This document shows positions 22,224-35,440 of a DNA stretch of 64,000 nt, piece after piece. The stretch's first letter is position 1, and every line of letters begins with the position of its first letter. A program made the translations under genes and the position numbers. Origin of the DNA: Larimichthys crocea (taxonomy: Eukaryota; Chordata; Actinopteri; Sciaenidae); the NCBI RefSeq assembly GCF_000972845.2, contig NC_040027.1, positions 11,585,760 through 11,649,759 on the forward strand. Direction: 5' to 3'. A model generated the notes under the pieces. It was not told the origin of the DNA. It saw only the letters and a program-made list of their open reading frames with translations, and did no database searches.

Positions 22224-24259
22224 AACGCTGTAACTTAATACATTAAGATCAAGCACCCAGCTGCTACGTCCGAGGATGGCTCTCAGCCAAAGATCACGTC
22301 ACCGCCGGCCGACGGAAGAAAGTCTGATGTTGGTGGGCGAAGGATTCATAGAGCTAGTTCAGAACCTTCACTGTTTTATACTATCAAGAGCTACTGTGAC
22401 TAAACGCATTGAAAAACACTAAAAGTCAAGGAGCAAAGCTCGTCTGAACACCGGCCGCTGCTCTCACAAACAAAAGACAACTGTAACACTTCAGTGCTAA
22501 ATGGGAGATACAGTCCAGTGTGCTCCTAACTCAAGGGCCTCTTGTATGTCAAGTCATTTTTAGCATTTTTATTAAAAAATGAACCAGTTAGTTAGTTAAC
22601 AGTCAGTAGTTTTCTGGCTATTGAGAAAATTAAATTAACCAAAATTTTAAACCCTTAATATTCAAAGGGTTTCTTTGTGCAAACAGTCCAAAAATTAAAG
22701 ATGTTCAATGGAACACAGAGAGTCAGCAAATCCTCATATTAGTGAAGATTAAACCAGCAAATGTTTCTTAAAATTGTTAATTCTTTTAAGATTTGTCCTG
22801 TAATCTGTTGGATTGTGTCAGATAGAGACTGTGTTCATCTAAGAAAGCTGCGTTCATTCTAACCTCCCAAACAAAAGTACTTTGCTGCAGTATTTGGGGT
22901 GTGTTGAAGGTTTGGTGTGCACTTTGATGAGCTCTCATTCCCTCCGCCTCACCTGGCCTTCATGCTTTATGTTGTTTTGTTTAGATCACCTCTCCTATAC
23001 TTAAAAAAAAAAAAAAAATCCATACCACATATTTAGTTTCCACAGAAGCCGCTCTTTTTACGAGCACACTGGAAGATGCGGCGCTGTAAGTCACTTTCCT
23101 TAACAGTGCATAGTTAATCCTGTTGAAGACTTCTTCAGTGAGCACAAACCTTTTTCTCGGCTGTTAATTAATGTAGCTGTTTACTCTATAAACTACTTTG
23201 ATGAAGATACAGGATGAAAAATACTTGCCCGCGTAGAAACTTGCTGCGTTTTTTCTTTACTCCTCAAATGTCTTGTGAAGTTTAGTGTCTCATTATGGAC
23301 CCGGCAGTGCAATGGTTTAATTTATTGGTGAGAGCTGATAGCTTGTCTTCAGTCCACTATATATTGTATTTTTTTTTCTCCCTTCCTCACTGTGTCTATA
23401 CTGCATAAGCACATTAAACACAGGGAGCTGTTGTTGAGATCTCCGTGCTTAGCAATTTCAATTAAATGCCAGAGCTCCTAGTAAGTTACAGCAAGTAGAG
23501 TAATAAATGTGTTTGACTCAAATCATATTTCATCAGTGCTTCTTTAGGTTTTATTGCCGTGACCTTAAAGTGTGTATAATCAGTCGCCGCCTCTGGGCTC
23601 TGGGCGAGCACCAACGTCAAGATGACACACACCCTCACCCTTCAACTTCCCAAACTCCCCGTCGTATTTCGACTTTTATCACGTGCCATGAACTGAGCTC
23701 TGGATTCCATTTTTACTGGGACTGTAATGTAAGAACTTATAACTTTTTATGACAATTTGTTCATTGGCGAAGGACTTCGCTTCAAGAATTATCTGCAGCG
23801 AAAAGCAATTATCTGAGAAAACATAATAGAAACCAAATGACAGACGGACAGATAAAAAAAAAAAGAAATTGGGAGGGAGAAAATAGAGAGAAGGGAATAG
23901 ATAGACGGAGAGATAGAGCGTATTGTGCTGGCCATCTTCCCAGAACGAAGGGATCGATCAGCAGAACGAGAGAGCCTCACTATTTCCTCTGTCGGTGGAA
24001 TGAGCCAGGCTAATAATGGAAAGCAGTCATCATCTCCGCTTGCTCTCTCTCTCTCTCCCTCTTTCTTTGCCTTCTTTCCATTTTTTTTCTTTTCTTTTCT
24101 GGGAAAACAATCATAGCCTCGTCGGAGGGCCGCCTCACTCTCCCACCATGATCTGACATTTGAAAAACAAACCCGTTTAGCCGGAGAAGTGGGCGTCAAG
24201 CAGCAGTGAGCCTTCTGAAACACTGACTCACGACATCCGGGGAGAGCTAACACACATAT

Positions 24260-24260
<1 letters not shown>
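22224..24260. other. gene-free DNA
   Basis: Mostly unique sequence. A poly-A run of about 15 bp lies near 23003 and a purine/pyrimidine-biased stretch at 23850-24120. The 176-codon minus-strand frame 23789-24319 runs through a CA array and is rejected. Confidence 0.5.

Positions 24261-24302
<42 letters not shown>
24261..24302. repeat. (CA)n microsatellite flanked by inverted CATATG
   Basis: CA tract of about 42 bp. The flanks CACACATATG and CATATGTG form a short inverted repeat around the array. Confidence 0.95.
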
Positions 24303-24305
<3 letters not shown>

Positions 24306-27300
24306 GTGCTGCACCGCATGAAGCTGTCAAAATCCCTCAGTGTAACCAGGCCCTACCTCAGAAACAATAGAGGAATCAAGGAGGCTGGAACTCAATGGTC
24401 CAATCACTCCTACTGCATCCAAAGCACAGCTACCTGCTCTTCATAACGAGCTAAACGACCTTTTCCACCGCACTCATTTCTGCCACTCAAACCCTGTCAG
24501 TCACTCAGCTCCAAAACACAATTACTGCCATTCAGGAAGCCGAGTGGCCAAATGTTTCCTCCGTGTCATTTATGCATCATTGCGTCATGTCATTTAAGTG
24601 TTTCTATGTGCGTATGTGTGTGTTTGTGTGAGTTCTCTCCAAACCGTGGTGTTTTTTAAAAAGTGTGAAAGTAAAAATGAATGCAAGCACTCCTCATATC
24701 TGATCATGGATAGCTGCCGCATGTATTTGCCATCATTGGCACCAGCTGTCGTTGGATCACACTCTTGTTGCACCACTCTTACCCAGCGCAGCTCGCAGTG
24801 GTGGAGAAGTCAGAAATCTAAAAGCGTCAGGGGGGAGAAAAACTCAGAGAGAAGAAGAAGCTCCACATTGCTGAGTAGACCTCTCAAGGCTGCACAGTGC
24901 CCCGCCTCATAGAAACACACACACACATTTGCTTGTTTACCCTGTTTGTGTACGTGTGTGTGTGTGTGTGTCCTGCTGGTGTCAGAGAGAACAAGCTGTC
25001 ATTCAGACAATAAGATCACAACAGGGATGTGGCATCAGACTGTGACACATGTCAGTGACAGCTTACAGGCAGCGACTGTGTGCCTGCCGACTGACAGACT
25101 GGAAGGCAGAGACACGCAGACAGACGGAGAGCCGCTAAAGAGGAGAGACATACTGTAGGCAGATACATGGACGGATAGTAAGAGACTTTTGGTCTCTTTA
25201 GCCTGCCACCCTCCTCCTCCTCCTGTCTTCCATCCAGCTCTCCTCCTCCTGCTCAGCCGCCTCTTCAGATCTTTACAGCTATGTCATCATTCCTCTTTTT
25301 ATCTCATCACCCCGCCACAAAAAGACTCATTTGTATCTCTCCAACTTTTTCTTCTTCATCTTCTCTGCTCTCTTCATCTCTTTCTTTACTTCTTTTACCT
25401 CCGCCTTCCTCCTCCTCCTCCTCGTCTGTCCTCTTTGTTCACGTCTTACTTCTGTCTTCCTCCTGTATGTATGTATGTTCACAACCAGACTGTTATCTGG
25501 AGCACAGTGAGGGGTCATTAAAATTCAATAACCTTTGCGCAATAACTTTAAAGACAGCTTTTTAATAAAACGCTAATGAGGAGCACTTTTTATCTGCTGC
25601 TCAATAGTCTGTTTGTTTTCTCCCTCACTTGGTTTCCAATGAACAAATGAGAAATTTGGTATATCCCCGTAGCTCCGAGTATAGGATTTTGTATATTAAA
25701 AAGAAATGCTTTTTACTTCTTACACCAGCGTCCTCGTTGAATGACTCTGCAGACTGCAGCAGACAAAATGAAACTGTCTTCTGTGCCCCGATTGTCTCAT
25801 TTTGCTGCTTTTGGCCTAATATCTGTTCCTGGTCCTGTTCCAAAAATACGGTTTCATCGCGGCGTTAAATGGTTCCACATTTTTTTACTTGCTGAGGCGG
25901 GTAAGTTGGAAACCTGCTTGCCCAAAGTAATTGCTTCCTTGGCCCTTTACTAAATGTTTTATTCATCAGTGTTTATCTAATAACAACAAAAACTGAAGGT
26001 AATTGCATGTTTAATCTGCATACCCCGGTTGTGCACAGTAAATGGCTGCACTTTTTTTTTTTAAACATGATACGCTGTGGCGATCAGTTTCTCGTCTCAG
26101 TGTTCTCATGTTTCAAACCAGCGCTGGCGAGGCTCCGGAGCAGAGTTTGTTGGCATCCTTCCTAGCTGTCATTGCAAGCGAGATGCTGTCGGTTCTTGTT
26201 ATGGCACTCCAGCGATGTTTTTCTGGAAAACTCTATGTGCCTTTGAAAAGTTATCTCATTTTCTCCACCTTGCTCTCAAACCTGCAGCCAATCTGCGCAA
26301 CACATATAACATAACACCACCCAACTGTGGTCCTGTTTCCGGGATAATTGAAATGCTCACTTATCTTTTTTTTTTTTTTACTTTTGCCATTTTCTCACAA
26401 GTGCCCGATCGATACTGCACATGTGCAAACTCTCAGAGATGAGAAGGAAGCGAGGTTGATCTCTCCTTGGCTGCTTTCATCATCATTTGGAGAAAATGAT
26501 GTGTTTAAATCTTTTTTTACCACTTGCCTGATTGAAAAGCTGCATAAACCAGCCTGACGTGACATTTTACCGGCCATGGGCAGACGTGCAATACTTCTTT
26601 TTGAGCCCTGCATTAAGTCTCTGTGTGTGTGTGTGTACGTGCTCATCTGTGACTTTGTGTTCATTTATTCTCTAAGTGTTGTGAGTCTGAGGATCACCGA
26701 GGTCAGTGGTTCTACTAAGAAGCAGCAAGGCTCTTACCAGCACTACAGCTTCACCTCGCACTCTTTATCTATTAGGCAAATAACCTTTTTTTAATGTTCG
26801 GACCGGCCTCGTAAATGTCTGATTAATGGTTTTAAATGCTCCTGCTTGTGTATTAATTAGCACAGTGAAGTCAGTGGACACAGACAGAGAGAGCGAGCTT
26901 CTGGTTTATAGGACTGTTAGCAGCATTCTGTGTCGCGCTCATCAATATTGCACATTTATTTGCTCGCTCAGCACACACGCGTGTCTGCGGTTATCCCTCT
27001 GATGTAAAGAACGTGTAAATGTTTGTGCTCGGTTTGCAAAGCGTCTCATCTCAGCTCTCTTGGTTTTGAAATTCCCTTGATCCGCTTCTGTGATGTGCAC
27101 GATTGAGGGGCCGTCAGAAACTCTTCAGTTCATGAGTTTTCACGAGTCTTTGATCGTGACGGCAAAGCTGCTCGGTCAACACAAAAATCAGCTTCTTTAG
27201 AGGAACAATATGCCAATCTGTACTACTGCCTCACCCTCATTTAGTCAGACAAGTGGATGTAGGTATGGGCATGCGAGCATATATGACATCCACTGCTGAC

Positions 27301-27790
27301 GGTGGTTTTTAACTTCAGCTGATATGGACTCTCGCTGTCCAGTCTAGACATTCACTCCTACACCTCGCTTCAGGATGGAGAAAAGAGTGGCACAGAGACT
27401 TTGATGTTGACGTCTACATTAAAGCAGGAGCAGAGCGAAGAAGACAGGGAGAGGAAGAGGCAGAGAAGCAAAAGGAGACGATACAAATGCTTTGTGTAGT
27501 GTATTCGACTGTGGACACGAAAACATTCATCTCGAGAGATGTATCAGATTTAGCTCATTTCAAGGAATTTGGCCTGGAGCCATAGAAAACTACAGTAGAC
27601 GGGATATGTTGATATGGATATGCAAACAGTCTGAACATACACATACATGCCGGCGGACTGAACTGTGTGTGTGTGAGTATCCATGTATAAGACAGTGTTT
27701 GGCTGCTGGGTTTTTTGTGTGAACGGCGGGTTTGGGAATCACTTAACTTCTGTCACTGGCTGTTATGTCTCTTCCTGCCAGAGGGACAGA
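24303..27790. other. gene-free DNA with pyrimidine-rich patch
   Basis: Unique sequence without exon-like segments. A TCC/TTC-rich pyrimidine tract spans about 25195-25445 and explains the long Pro/Leu/Ser frames there. Short GT runs lie near 24954-24971 and 26622-26634. Confidence 0.5.
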
Positions 27791-27822
27791 GGAGGAGGAG
27801 GAGGAGGAGGAGGAGGAGGAGA
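27791..27822. repeat. (GGA)n trinucleotide microsatellite
   Basis: About ten GGA units, purine-only on the plus strand. The Gly run in one frame is a composition artefact. Confidence 0.95.
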
Positions 27823-27923
27823 GCGACACAGTGAGAGACAGAGATGGAAGGAGAGAGGCAACGAGGGAGGTTTAACCTGAGGAATGCTTCACAAACTCAT
27901 ATTTATTTATTTTTTAGTTTGAT

Positions 27924-28013
27924 CCGCCTTGAAAGCAGAGAGTCCTGAGCGGGGTTAAATATTCACACCCGCCTTGAAAGCAGAGAGTCCTGAGCGGGGT
28001 TAAATATTCACAC
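27924..28013. repeat. exact 45-bp tandem duplication
   Basis: Two adjacent copies, 27924-27968 and 27969-28013, are identical base for base (unit begins CCGCCTTGAAAGCAGAGAGT and ends ATTCACAC). Full identity suggests a recent event or an assembly duplication. The unit has no coding signal and I do not recognise it as a transposon. Confidence 0.95.
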
Positions 28014-29079
28014 TCCTCCTCTGCCTCCTTCGCAGTGGCTCCATGTCATATTTTGATAGAAATGTAGCTTTCGGTTAATAAACACAGACATACTGTAACT
28101 CAGTGCGTGGGCATGTGTGTCCTCGACACACACACACACACACATAAACACCCATCTTTCTCTATGCTTCTGTGTCACTCAGCCTCCCCCACAGCGAGTG
28201 CGAGTCCTGTCTCTACATCCTCCTCCTCTCATCCTGAAAGGTCAGGGCTCATCACCGTGTCAGATGGAGTTTATTCATTCCCGCGCTCCCGCCGACGTCA
28301 TTCTCACCAAGTCGACTGTCAGAGTGGGTGAATGTCGGGCACTTGTCAAACTCACATCTCCAGGATTTCATTACTTCTTCTCCCTTTTGAACCGCGTCTT
28401 CCTCCAGATCTTCCTCTCTTTTTACCGCTACACATTAAGCATAAATATATGCATGCGCGCATGCAGACATGGATTTCCTCATTGTTCATCTGCCCGCTTG
28501 CAGGTGAGAAGAAGAAAGCATGTGATGAGATTTTCCTCAGGCTTTCTGGCTCTGCTGTGTATTATCTGATTGCACACAGAAATTCCTTGATGCCGCCTGT
28601 AGAAATTGGTTTTCCAGACACCGTACACATGGAGAGAGAGCGAGAGGAAGAGGAATCGGCGGCAATTAACATCACCTCTTTACACCAGGCTACTTAAAAA
28701 TCTTTCACTCTCAGCATAAAAACACTCTCTCCTTTCTCTATCTCCATCCTCTCCTGGGCTCTCCCACTCCTTTTTTTTCACATCCTCACCAAAATCAGAG
28801 TCTTTGAATTACCATGTTGGAGTAGAGAAGCGCGAAGGGATTGCTGAGCCCATGTCTGGGCACACTCAGGCGCTTGTTAGAGAATCGCTGGTGTCGGGAT
28901 GCATTAAACAGGTCAGACTGAGAGCGGCGTGATGTGGGCTAATTTAAAGCTTTAAACCAAACGAACATAAATGTTTTGCCAAATACCCCAAAGCTATAGT
29001 CAAGATAAATTAGTGGGCGGGGGCTGAGATCTAAAATTGAAACTCACTGTCAGATGTGCTACACTAAAAGCGGAAATAT
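28014..29079. other. gene-free DNA
   Basis: A short CA run lies at 28125-28143 and a Z-prone palindrome TGCATGCGCGCATGCA at 28450-28465. No exon-like structure. Confidence 0.5.
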
Positions 29080-29290
29080 TACATGCCAGAAGATGCAGCC
29101 TGGCATACTTGGCCCTTAATTACTCGTCTTGTAAAAACCTGGTTTGGAATTAACGGTTTGTGGTTGCTGGCAGCCATAATGGCTATCATTAATTCTTGTC
29201 TGCTTTGCTGTTGTGGTCCTTCAGGTCCTGTTGTCCTTAAAGCGGAGGCTAATATGAGTGTAGTGTACCGGGTTTTCATTCCTGCTCTGC
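29080..29290. promoter_or_regulatory. candidate conserved regulatory segment
   Basis: Unique, low-CpG block with several ATTA/TAAT cores, for example around 29118-29122 and 29188-29195, and balanced composition unlike the surrounding low-complexity DNA. Open frames exist on both strands but without start context or splice sites. Enhancer status is only a guess from composition. Confidence 0.22.
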
Positions 29291-29540
29291 AGCCAATTAG
29301 ACCGACAGCAGCTTGTCTGTGTGGCCCAGTGGAGCATGTCTCTGGTTCTGTCCAAACCTGACCCCACTGCTGCCCCCTCGCCTCCGCCTGAAAACTGTGG
29401 ATCCATTGCGACCGCGCGGTGCTTTACAGGCAGACCACATCTGTGGCCGATTGTGTCAATTGTGAGGGGGTCCTCGGGGCCTCGGTGACCTACCATGCAG
29501 AAGATTTGTTTCGAGCGTTCCTTGCGAGTTACACATAATG

Positions 29541-29543
<3 letters not shown>

Positions 29544-29578
<35 letters not shown>
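29544..29578. repeat. (GT)n microsatellite
   Basis: Pure GT tract of 35 bp. Confidence 0.95.
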
Positions 29579-29581
<3 letters not shown>

Positions 29582-32500
29582 GTTAGGCGACAGCCAGGGC
29601 ACAACATGGCTTTTCCATCGGCCAGACAAAGTGTGCTGATCAACCCAAGTCAAGAGAAACTAATACAGCGGGGGTTAGCCACAAATCCCCTCGCTTTTAG
29701 AGAGGGCAGAGAGAGGGAGAGGAAGAATGGCAGGTTTATAAAATGCTACAAGCTCCGCCATCCTTGTCAGTAAAGAAAACATGGCAGAGGGAGGGCGAGG
29801 AACAGGGACAGAAAGAAAGGCAGACGGCTGAGTTCTGAAATGCCAGCGTGAAGTGAGCAAATGGTAAACTGAAATACATTTAAGTCCTGCTTTATTGATG
29901 CGGTGGATTTGAGGCACTGGCAGATGTGAGTTCCCTTTCAACCTGCAGCACCTCCGGATCACAGGCCCAGACTCCCCGGGGAGCTACACTCAGCTATGGA
30001 TCGAAATAGAAAATGAAGGATTTTTTTTTTTTTATTATCCCATAACAAAACAGCTTTTTGAAATAAATGTCTCTCCGTGTGTCTCTTTCTTGTGAATCGT
30101 ATAGGTCAGCTTCAGCTTCAAAGAAAGTTGTCCGAGTTACTCTCGCCAACATCAAATAGCCTGTTACATAAAATCCTGAATTATACATTATACGTTTTAA
30201 CAAAGTCTCCATACATTACACATGAATTTCTCTTACTCCTGTGCATGAACTACATTTCATCTGCATAAACCAGATGATAGAGAGACGTACTGGAGTCCAG
30301 ACTGTAAGAGCAGACGATGATTACTGTGGCTGTGTGTGAACAGCCTGTACTGTGCTGCAGCTGTCAGAGTATGTGGAGAATCCATGGGGAGAAGCTCACC
30401 CACCCTCAATTACAGCCTCGTACTGACAGCCAGCCTCTCTACTCATCAGCTAACCAACCCACCAAGTCTTCAGCCAAGTCCGAGACTGCTACCCCCACTC
30501 CAGAATCGAGACATCCCATACCTGAAGCCCCTCCCCACCCACTTTCCAAACACGCTCAGTGTGTGCATGGCTCACATGCTAAATATTGTATTAATTATAC
30601 AAGAGATCAGTCAAAACGAGAAACATGCAATGACTTTTAGACCCTCTAGACTTAACTGGCAAAAATGTAGCTCTCTTCCACCCACCCCAACCCGGCTCCA
30701 ATGCATAGATTAACTCATGTGTGCTGAGCCTGGGGGGTAACCAGGAGGCGATAACAGAGGGGGGTTGTTACACAGCATCAGTAACACACAAGTTAACACA
30801 CTCACTACACAACACGTTGCCTCTCAGGCACTCGCTCACCTCCACTTGCACCTCACTTTGTGTCATATTTCTGTCTGTCTGCTGTCTGTTGTCTGGTTAC
30901 TCTTAAAATGTAAGACTTCACTCATGTCTCTGTTCCACTTATTTCAGCCATATATAAAGTGTATTTATAGAATCCACCCATACCTATTTATACTTGCATG
31001 TTTTTCTGAAAATATTTAGAATATCTTGCTTCTTCCTCGCTCTGATATTTCCTCCCATTCTTCTCCTTCTTTCTTCCCCTTTTGGCTTTTTATTTTCCAT
31101 CTCCGTCTGTCACCACGCTCCCTGTCTTCTGGTTCCCTGAAGCCCTAATCAAGGCTCTCCGATGAGGCACACAGAGACAGAAAGAAGAGAGCGCACAGGC
31201 TCCCAGTATGTTCACTAATAGGGCAGAGGTTGGAGTCTGTCAGCTGTGGCCATAAAGACTTTGGTTCTGTGGCTCTGACAGCGCGCTGCTTCTTCTGAGT
31301 AACCAGGAGAACCCAGTGCTGATGCAGATGGCACCGCACGGTCACAGGCTAACTGCGAGGCGCAACGCTGTTTGGACACGTCAAGGACCCCGAGATGAAC
31401 CCAGGACTCTGGAACAAAACTATTTTTACACAAATCACATAAACAGGAGCTCAGTCTTCTTTCCTTTTTTACTCATCTGTCCTTTTTCCTGCAACTTATC
31501 CTTCCATCACATCCTCCACCCCCTACTTGCTGTGGCTTAAGCTCAGGTAATTTGAATATGTAGATGTGAAGATGAATGATTAATTAGGGTAACGCAGGGA
31601 GGGGATTCAGAGTATGACTGCATGGAATGACTGCAGGTGATTTGCATAGATCTTAACCTCATCCCACTAGTGTAAACTGAACCACCGAGTGTAAAGTCCA
31701 CTTTGAATAAATGCACATGTCCAAAAAAAGAAAGAAAGAAATGAGACAGAATCATCGATAAAAGCTGACTGTTGTTACACGACGCACTGACAGTTTTGTC
31801 GTTTCCAGTGTGCTAAACTATCCACGGCCCAAATGTTTCAGTCGCCACGGGATTGTTGGGGAATGTCGGGGTCAACAAATGTATCAGCTGATGTATTAGC
31901 TCAGCTTATAGTCTGACACGTTACATATATGTTACACACATGGGGCCAGGGTGATCGATCATTTTCTAAGACCTGACCAGTTTGATTTTCTCTCTACTCT
32001 AATTGGGCACAGGGGACCGGGCAGACGACGAAAAGGACCTGAGATGTGATCACACTGCCCTTTTGGTGTGGCAGAAAAACGGGCAGCTCATCCGTGTGCA
32101 CCCTTTGCATGTATGAATAATTAGAGAAATCTCCACGTGATGAGAGGTGGTATTATAAAAAATAAATACATTTTAAAAAGTCACAGGAACAGACACAGGA
32201 AAACAAAACAGTTATAAGAAAATATTTATCTCTGTAATCATTTTCCCATTAGGTCTTTCGTCAAACTCTGTGAGAGATCGGAGCAATTTAATCAAAAATA
32301 ATGATGTTGATGTTTAATCTCGTCTGAATGCTGCTGGAGCTCGAACAATTGTCATTTAGTCAAAGTCGAACCTTATGTTAAATGTCTAATTTCAGACCAC
32401 TGGAAGGGATCTCCTCCCTCTGTTTTCAGTGGAGCTGGTGAAAAATGCGCAGACAGACTGTAATTGAAATGTAGTCAGAGGAGTTTTTTTTTCAGTTAAG

Positions 32501-32749
32501 TTGATTTTGATAGCCCCCAAACTGTGAGGACATTTGCATATTTTTAATTAAATGTCTGGGCGTGTTTTTTTCTTTTTTCTTCTGAAGATCATCTAAACCA
32601 GCTTGTCACTTCATATATTGAGGCATTAACTAATTAATTTTTGCCCTGACTTGTCAGAATGTATTTGTCTGTTTACTCGTTATTTGGGATACACCAATGA
32701 ACATGTCCTTTCTGCCTCGTGAGAAAACTTAGAGTACTGCTGGACTGCT

Positions 32750-32750
<1 letters not shown>
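29579..32750. other. gene-free DNA
   Basis: Unique sequence. Poly-T near 30022-30034 and a short GAAA repeat near 31729-31741. Octamer-type ATTTGCAT motifs occur at 31640-31647 and 32532-32539. No exon-like segment or transposon recognised. Confidence 0.5.

Positions 32751-32785
<35 letters not shown>
32751..32785. repeat. (GT)n microsatellite
   Basis: Pure GT tract of 35 bp; a shorter GT run follows near 32960-32982. Confidence 0.95.
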
Positions 32786-32786
<1 letters not shown>

Positions 32787-33828
32787 ACCCCGTGGTGCTT
32801 GTGTGTGTGTTTGAACTCCATGTTCCTGTTATGTGTAGCGAATTTACATACTTCCTCTCAGCAAACATTTCTCAGCTCGTCGTTCCCTTGACCAATCACA
32901 CCTTTGCAGAATGGTTGCCATGACAGCCTTATAGCCTCAGCTTCTGCAGGGCTGCTGGAGGTGTGTGTGTGTGTGTGTGTGTTTGTATACATACTTGCAT
33001 TTATTTGTTTGTGTTTGTGAGAAAGGAAGTCCGCTGTGATAAGGGTTCGGTTGAGTCTTGTGGGCGTGCTGGCGTTCTTATCTGTGTGCGTCAGGTAACC
33101 GCAGCTGTAAAGGAAAAAATATTCTTCAGAGAATCACACCAGGCTGATTATAGCTCATTGGTGGAATGAGAAGCAAAAGCAAGCAGTTCAAATCAGTCTC
33201 CAGTCATAATCAATCGATATGTCTTTCCGACCAGCTTTGATCAATATCTGGCTTTGTAGAGGACATTTATATGGGCGATGGTCACTCCTGTTTACTGCTC
33301 TATGACTTAATGAGGTGAAGTTTGGGTGTCTGTATGCGTTTAAATTTCTATCTGCAAGCATGTATTTCTTTGATTTCGTGTCTATTTTCGTGCCCATGTT
33401 AAGCTGGTGGTTATATGTTTATCCGTATCTGCATGTGTGAGATTGAATTGTATGTATGTGCCAGAGGCTCAGTATGGGGTACAGAGAGGCAGACACGTTT
33501 TTCATCTTTCATTCTATTTTTTTTTTTACAAGGCCTCATAAATGTCAAGCATGGGCTGAGGAAATTATGCTTGTTTAGATTATTTAAATTCATCCCACAT
33601 TCATTCCCATAGACTCACGGTTTTCCCTGCTTCAATTTGCTTCAAAAATGGACAAACTGGCACACGTACAGCACACTCACACACACACACACTCACATGG
33701 ACGTAATGTATGTCAAAAGATATGTTTGGTTTTCTCCCCAAGGCTGGGGAGCAAGACGGCGCAGACGAATATTTAATCACATGTACACAGGCGGAGGAAA
33801 AAACACTTCTGCATATGTACAACTACCT

Positions 33829-33852
33829 ACACACACACACACACACACACAC
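33829..33852. repeat. (CA)n microsatellite
   Basis: Pure CA tract of about 24 bp; a shorter CA run precedes it near 33677-33691. Confidence 0.93.
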
Positions 33853-33954
33853 ATGGGGAGATTGTACAATGGCTTGCAAGTCCAGTGAGTGTACCAGAGG
33901 AAAGGAAAAGCACCGGAGACCGAGGGAGGTGTGGGCACAGGGGCAGTCTGGGGT

Positions 33955-34135
33955 CAATTAGTATTCATAAAAGACAAATGAATTCATAGCTGCAGCCTAA
34001 TACCAATTACGTTTGATCACCTAATCAATTAGAGTTGGTTAGGGTTACTGTAGCTAAATAGAAAATTAACTGCGACATTCACCATTGGCGTCGAGATGAC
34101 TTTTCATCAGCCACCACATCGGACATGTTAATTTC
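33955..34135. promoter_or_regulatory. candidate conserved regulatory segment (TAAT rich)
   Basis: Dense CAATTAG, TAATCAATTAG and AATTAAC type homeodomain cores in a unique AT-rich block between a CA array and a purine tract. Motif density is the only evidence; conservation is untested. Confidence 0.28.
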
Positions 34136-34289
34136 CTCATCAAGGTGGAGAATGGAAGGATATTCACCCGCCTGGTCGGAAATGCACACTCACACACACA
34201 CACATGCAACCACACACAGTTATTACAGGCCCTTTATTAAATATCCCTGTGGCCCCCTTAATAGACAAATAGCATCTGATTCTATCGAG

Positions 34290-34600
34290 CAGAGTATAGA
34301 GAAAGACAGAGCGAGGGAGGGAGGAGGGAAAATTAACGGAGTCCTCTGTGGCAGAGAGAATGTGCAGCACTGAGAGACGGAGCAAATGAGTAATTCAGAA
34401 CTGATTGATTGTACAAGAGAGAGTGAGAAATGGAGAATGAGAGAGATAGGGTGCAAAAGAGGGAGAGATACAGAGAGGCAGAGGCAGATAAAAAGAGAGA
34501 GAGGGGGGGAGGGATTAGAAGTGAGGGGGAGAAAATGGAAGGCAGAGATGTGATAGATGGATATCGAGAGGGAAAGATTCAGACGAGAAAGAGATGGAGT
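34290..34600. repeat. polypurine-rich tract
   Basis: About 310 bp with strong A/G bias on the plus strand (GAGA, GGGA steps). It explains the 144-codon minus frame rich in Leu/Ser/Pro and the plus frame rich in Arg/Glu, neither of which is a gene. Confidence 0.7.
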
Positions 34601-35059
34601 GGCAGTCACTCCCCAAACCTTTGCTGGATGGTTATTAAGCCGACCCTTTTCTCTCACGTGTTGTGTGTCTGGTGTCGCTGCACCTTTTTTTTTTTTTTTC
34701 CATTCCTGTCCCTAACCCAGTTTTAAGTTCAGCCGTCGCCTCCGGCTTGCGGGAGAGGAGTGGCAGCAATATCAGGTCAAGCCCGGGGAGGGGAAAAGCC
34801 CAGTGGTTAGTATTCCCGGAGTGTCTGAGGCAGAAGAGGACAGGAGGGAGATGCAGGGGAGAGAGTGTCTGGTGGGGGCAGGGAGTGCATGTCTAGAGGG
34901 TGAGGATTTAACACCAAACACTGGTATTCTTCTGGTGGTACCACCACCTACACATCTGTATGTCTGCATGTACCACTACTATGCTTTGCCAAATACACAA
35001 GATATGTAATTGCTACCTGGATAACTTCATTGGAAAGTTCAGGGAGAGGTTAAATATTG

Positions 35060-35440
35060 CCACATCTCATGGTTTTTATCCATCACGGCTCTGTGGATGT
35101 TGCACCACCAACAAATTAAAGTTTTCACACATTCGTTGAAATATCTGGCACCTACATTTACCCGACGGCTGTTAATCCCCTGACTTTCCCTCACAGTGAA
35201 AAGTCTCGACAGCTATTGGACGGATTTCCGTGGTAATTTGGCGCAGGCGCTCGTGTAACGTGTAATCACTTTGTCGATCCCCTGACTTTTTATCTCGTGT
35301 CATCGTTAGGTCTAAATTTCACTTAAACTTGTGATGAAAATACCTGCAAAACGTGACGATGATTCCCATGCCCGGAGGCCGTACATGATAAACAATGTAC
35401 ATATTAATGTATTATGCTAATGTGCATCAGCATGTTGAAT
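35060..35440 (+). repeat. degenerate dispersed repeat, probable teleost interspersed family
   Basis: The segment carries a repeated phrase TCCCCTGACTTT at about 35175-35190 and 35276-35291. After the first copy comes ACAGCTATTGGACGGATTT; an AAATACCTGCAAAAC phrase follows the second. This internal duplication at about 100-bp spacing and the wording match my memory of an abundant percomorph interspersed repeat, but I cannot name its class. It is heavily mutated and has no coding capacity. Confidence 0.4.

Noticed and set aside
23789..24319. 176-codon minus-strand frame
   Set aside because: N-terminal half is a CA-array Val-Cys run and poly-Lys from a T-rich stretch; no domain.
29083..29361. 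Open frame with a hydrophobic segment resembling a membrane helix
   Set aside because: No splice signals or good start context. The opposite strand is also open, so the segment fits unique regulatory DNA better.
34031..34047. Telomere-like GGTTAGGGTTA
   Set aside because: A single short match with no tandem repetition.
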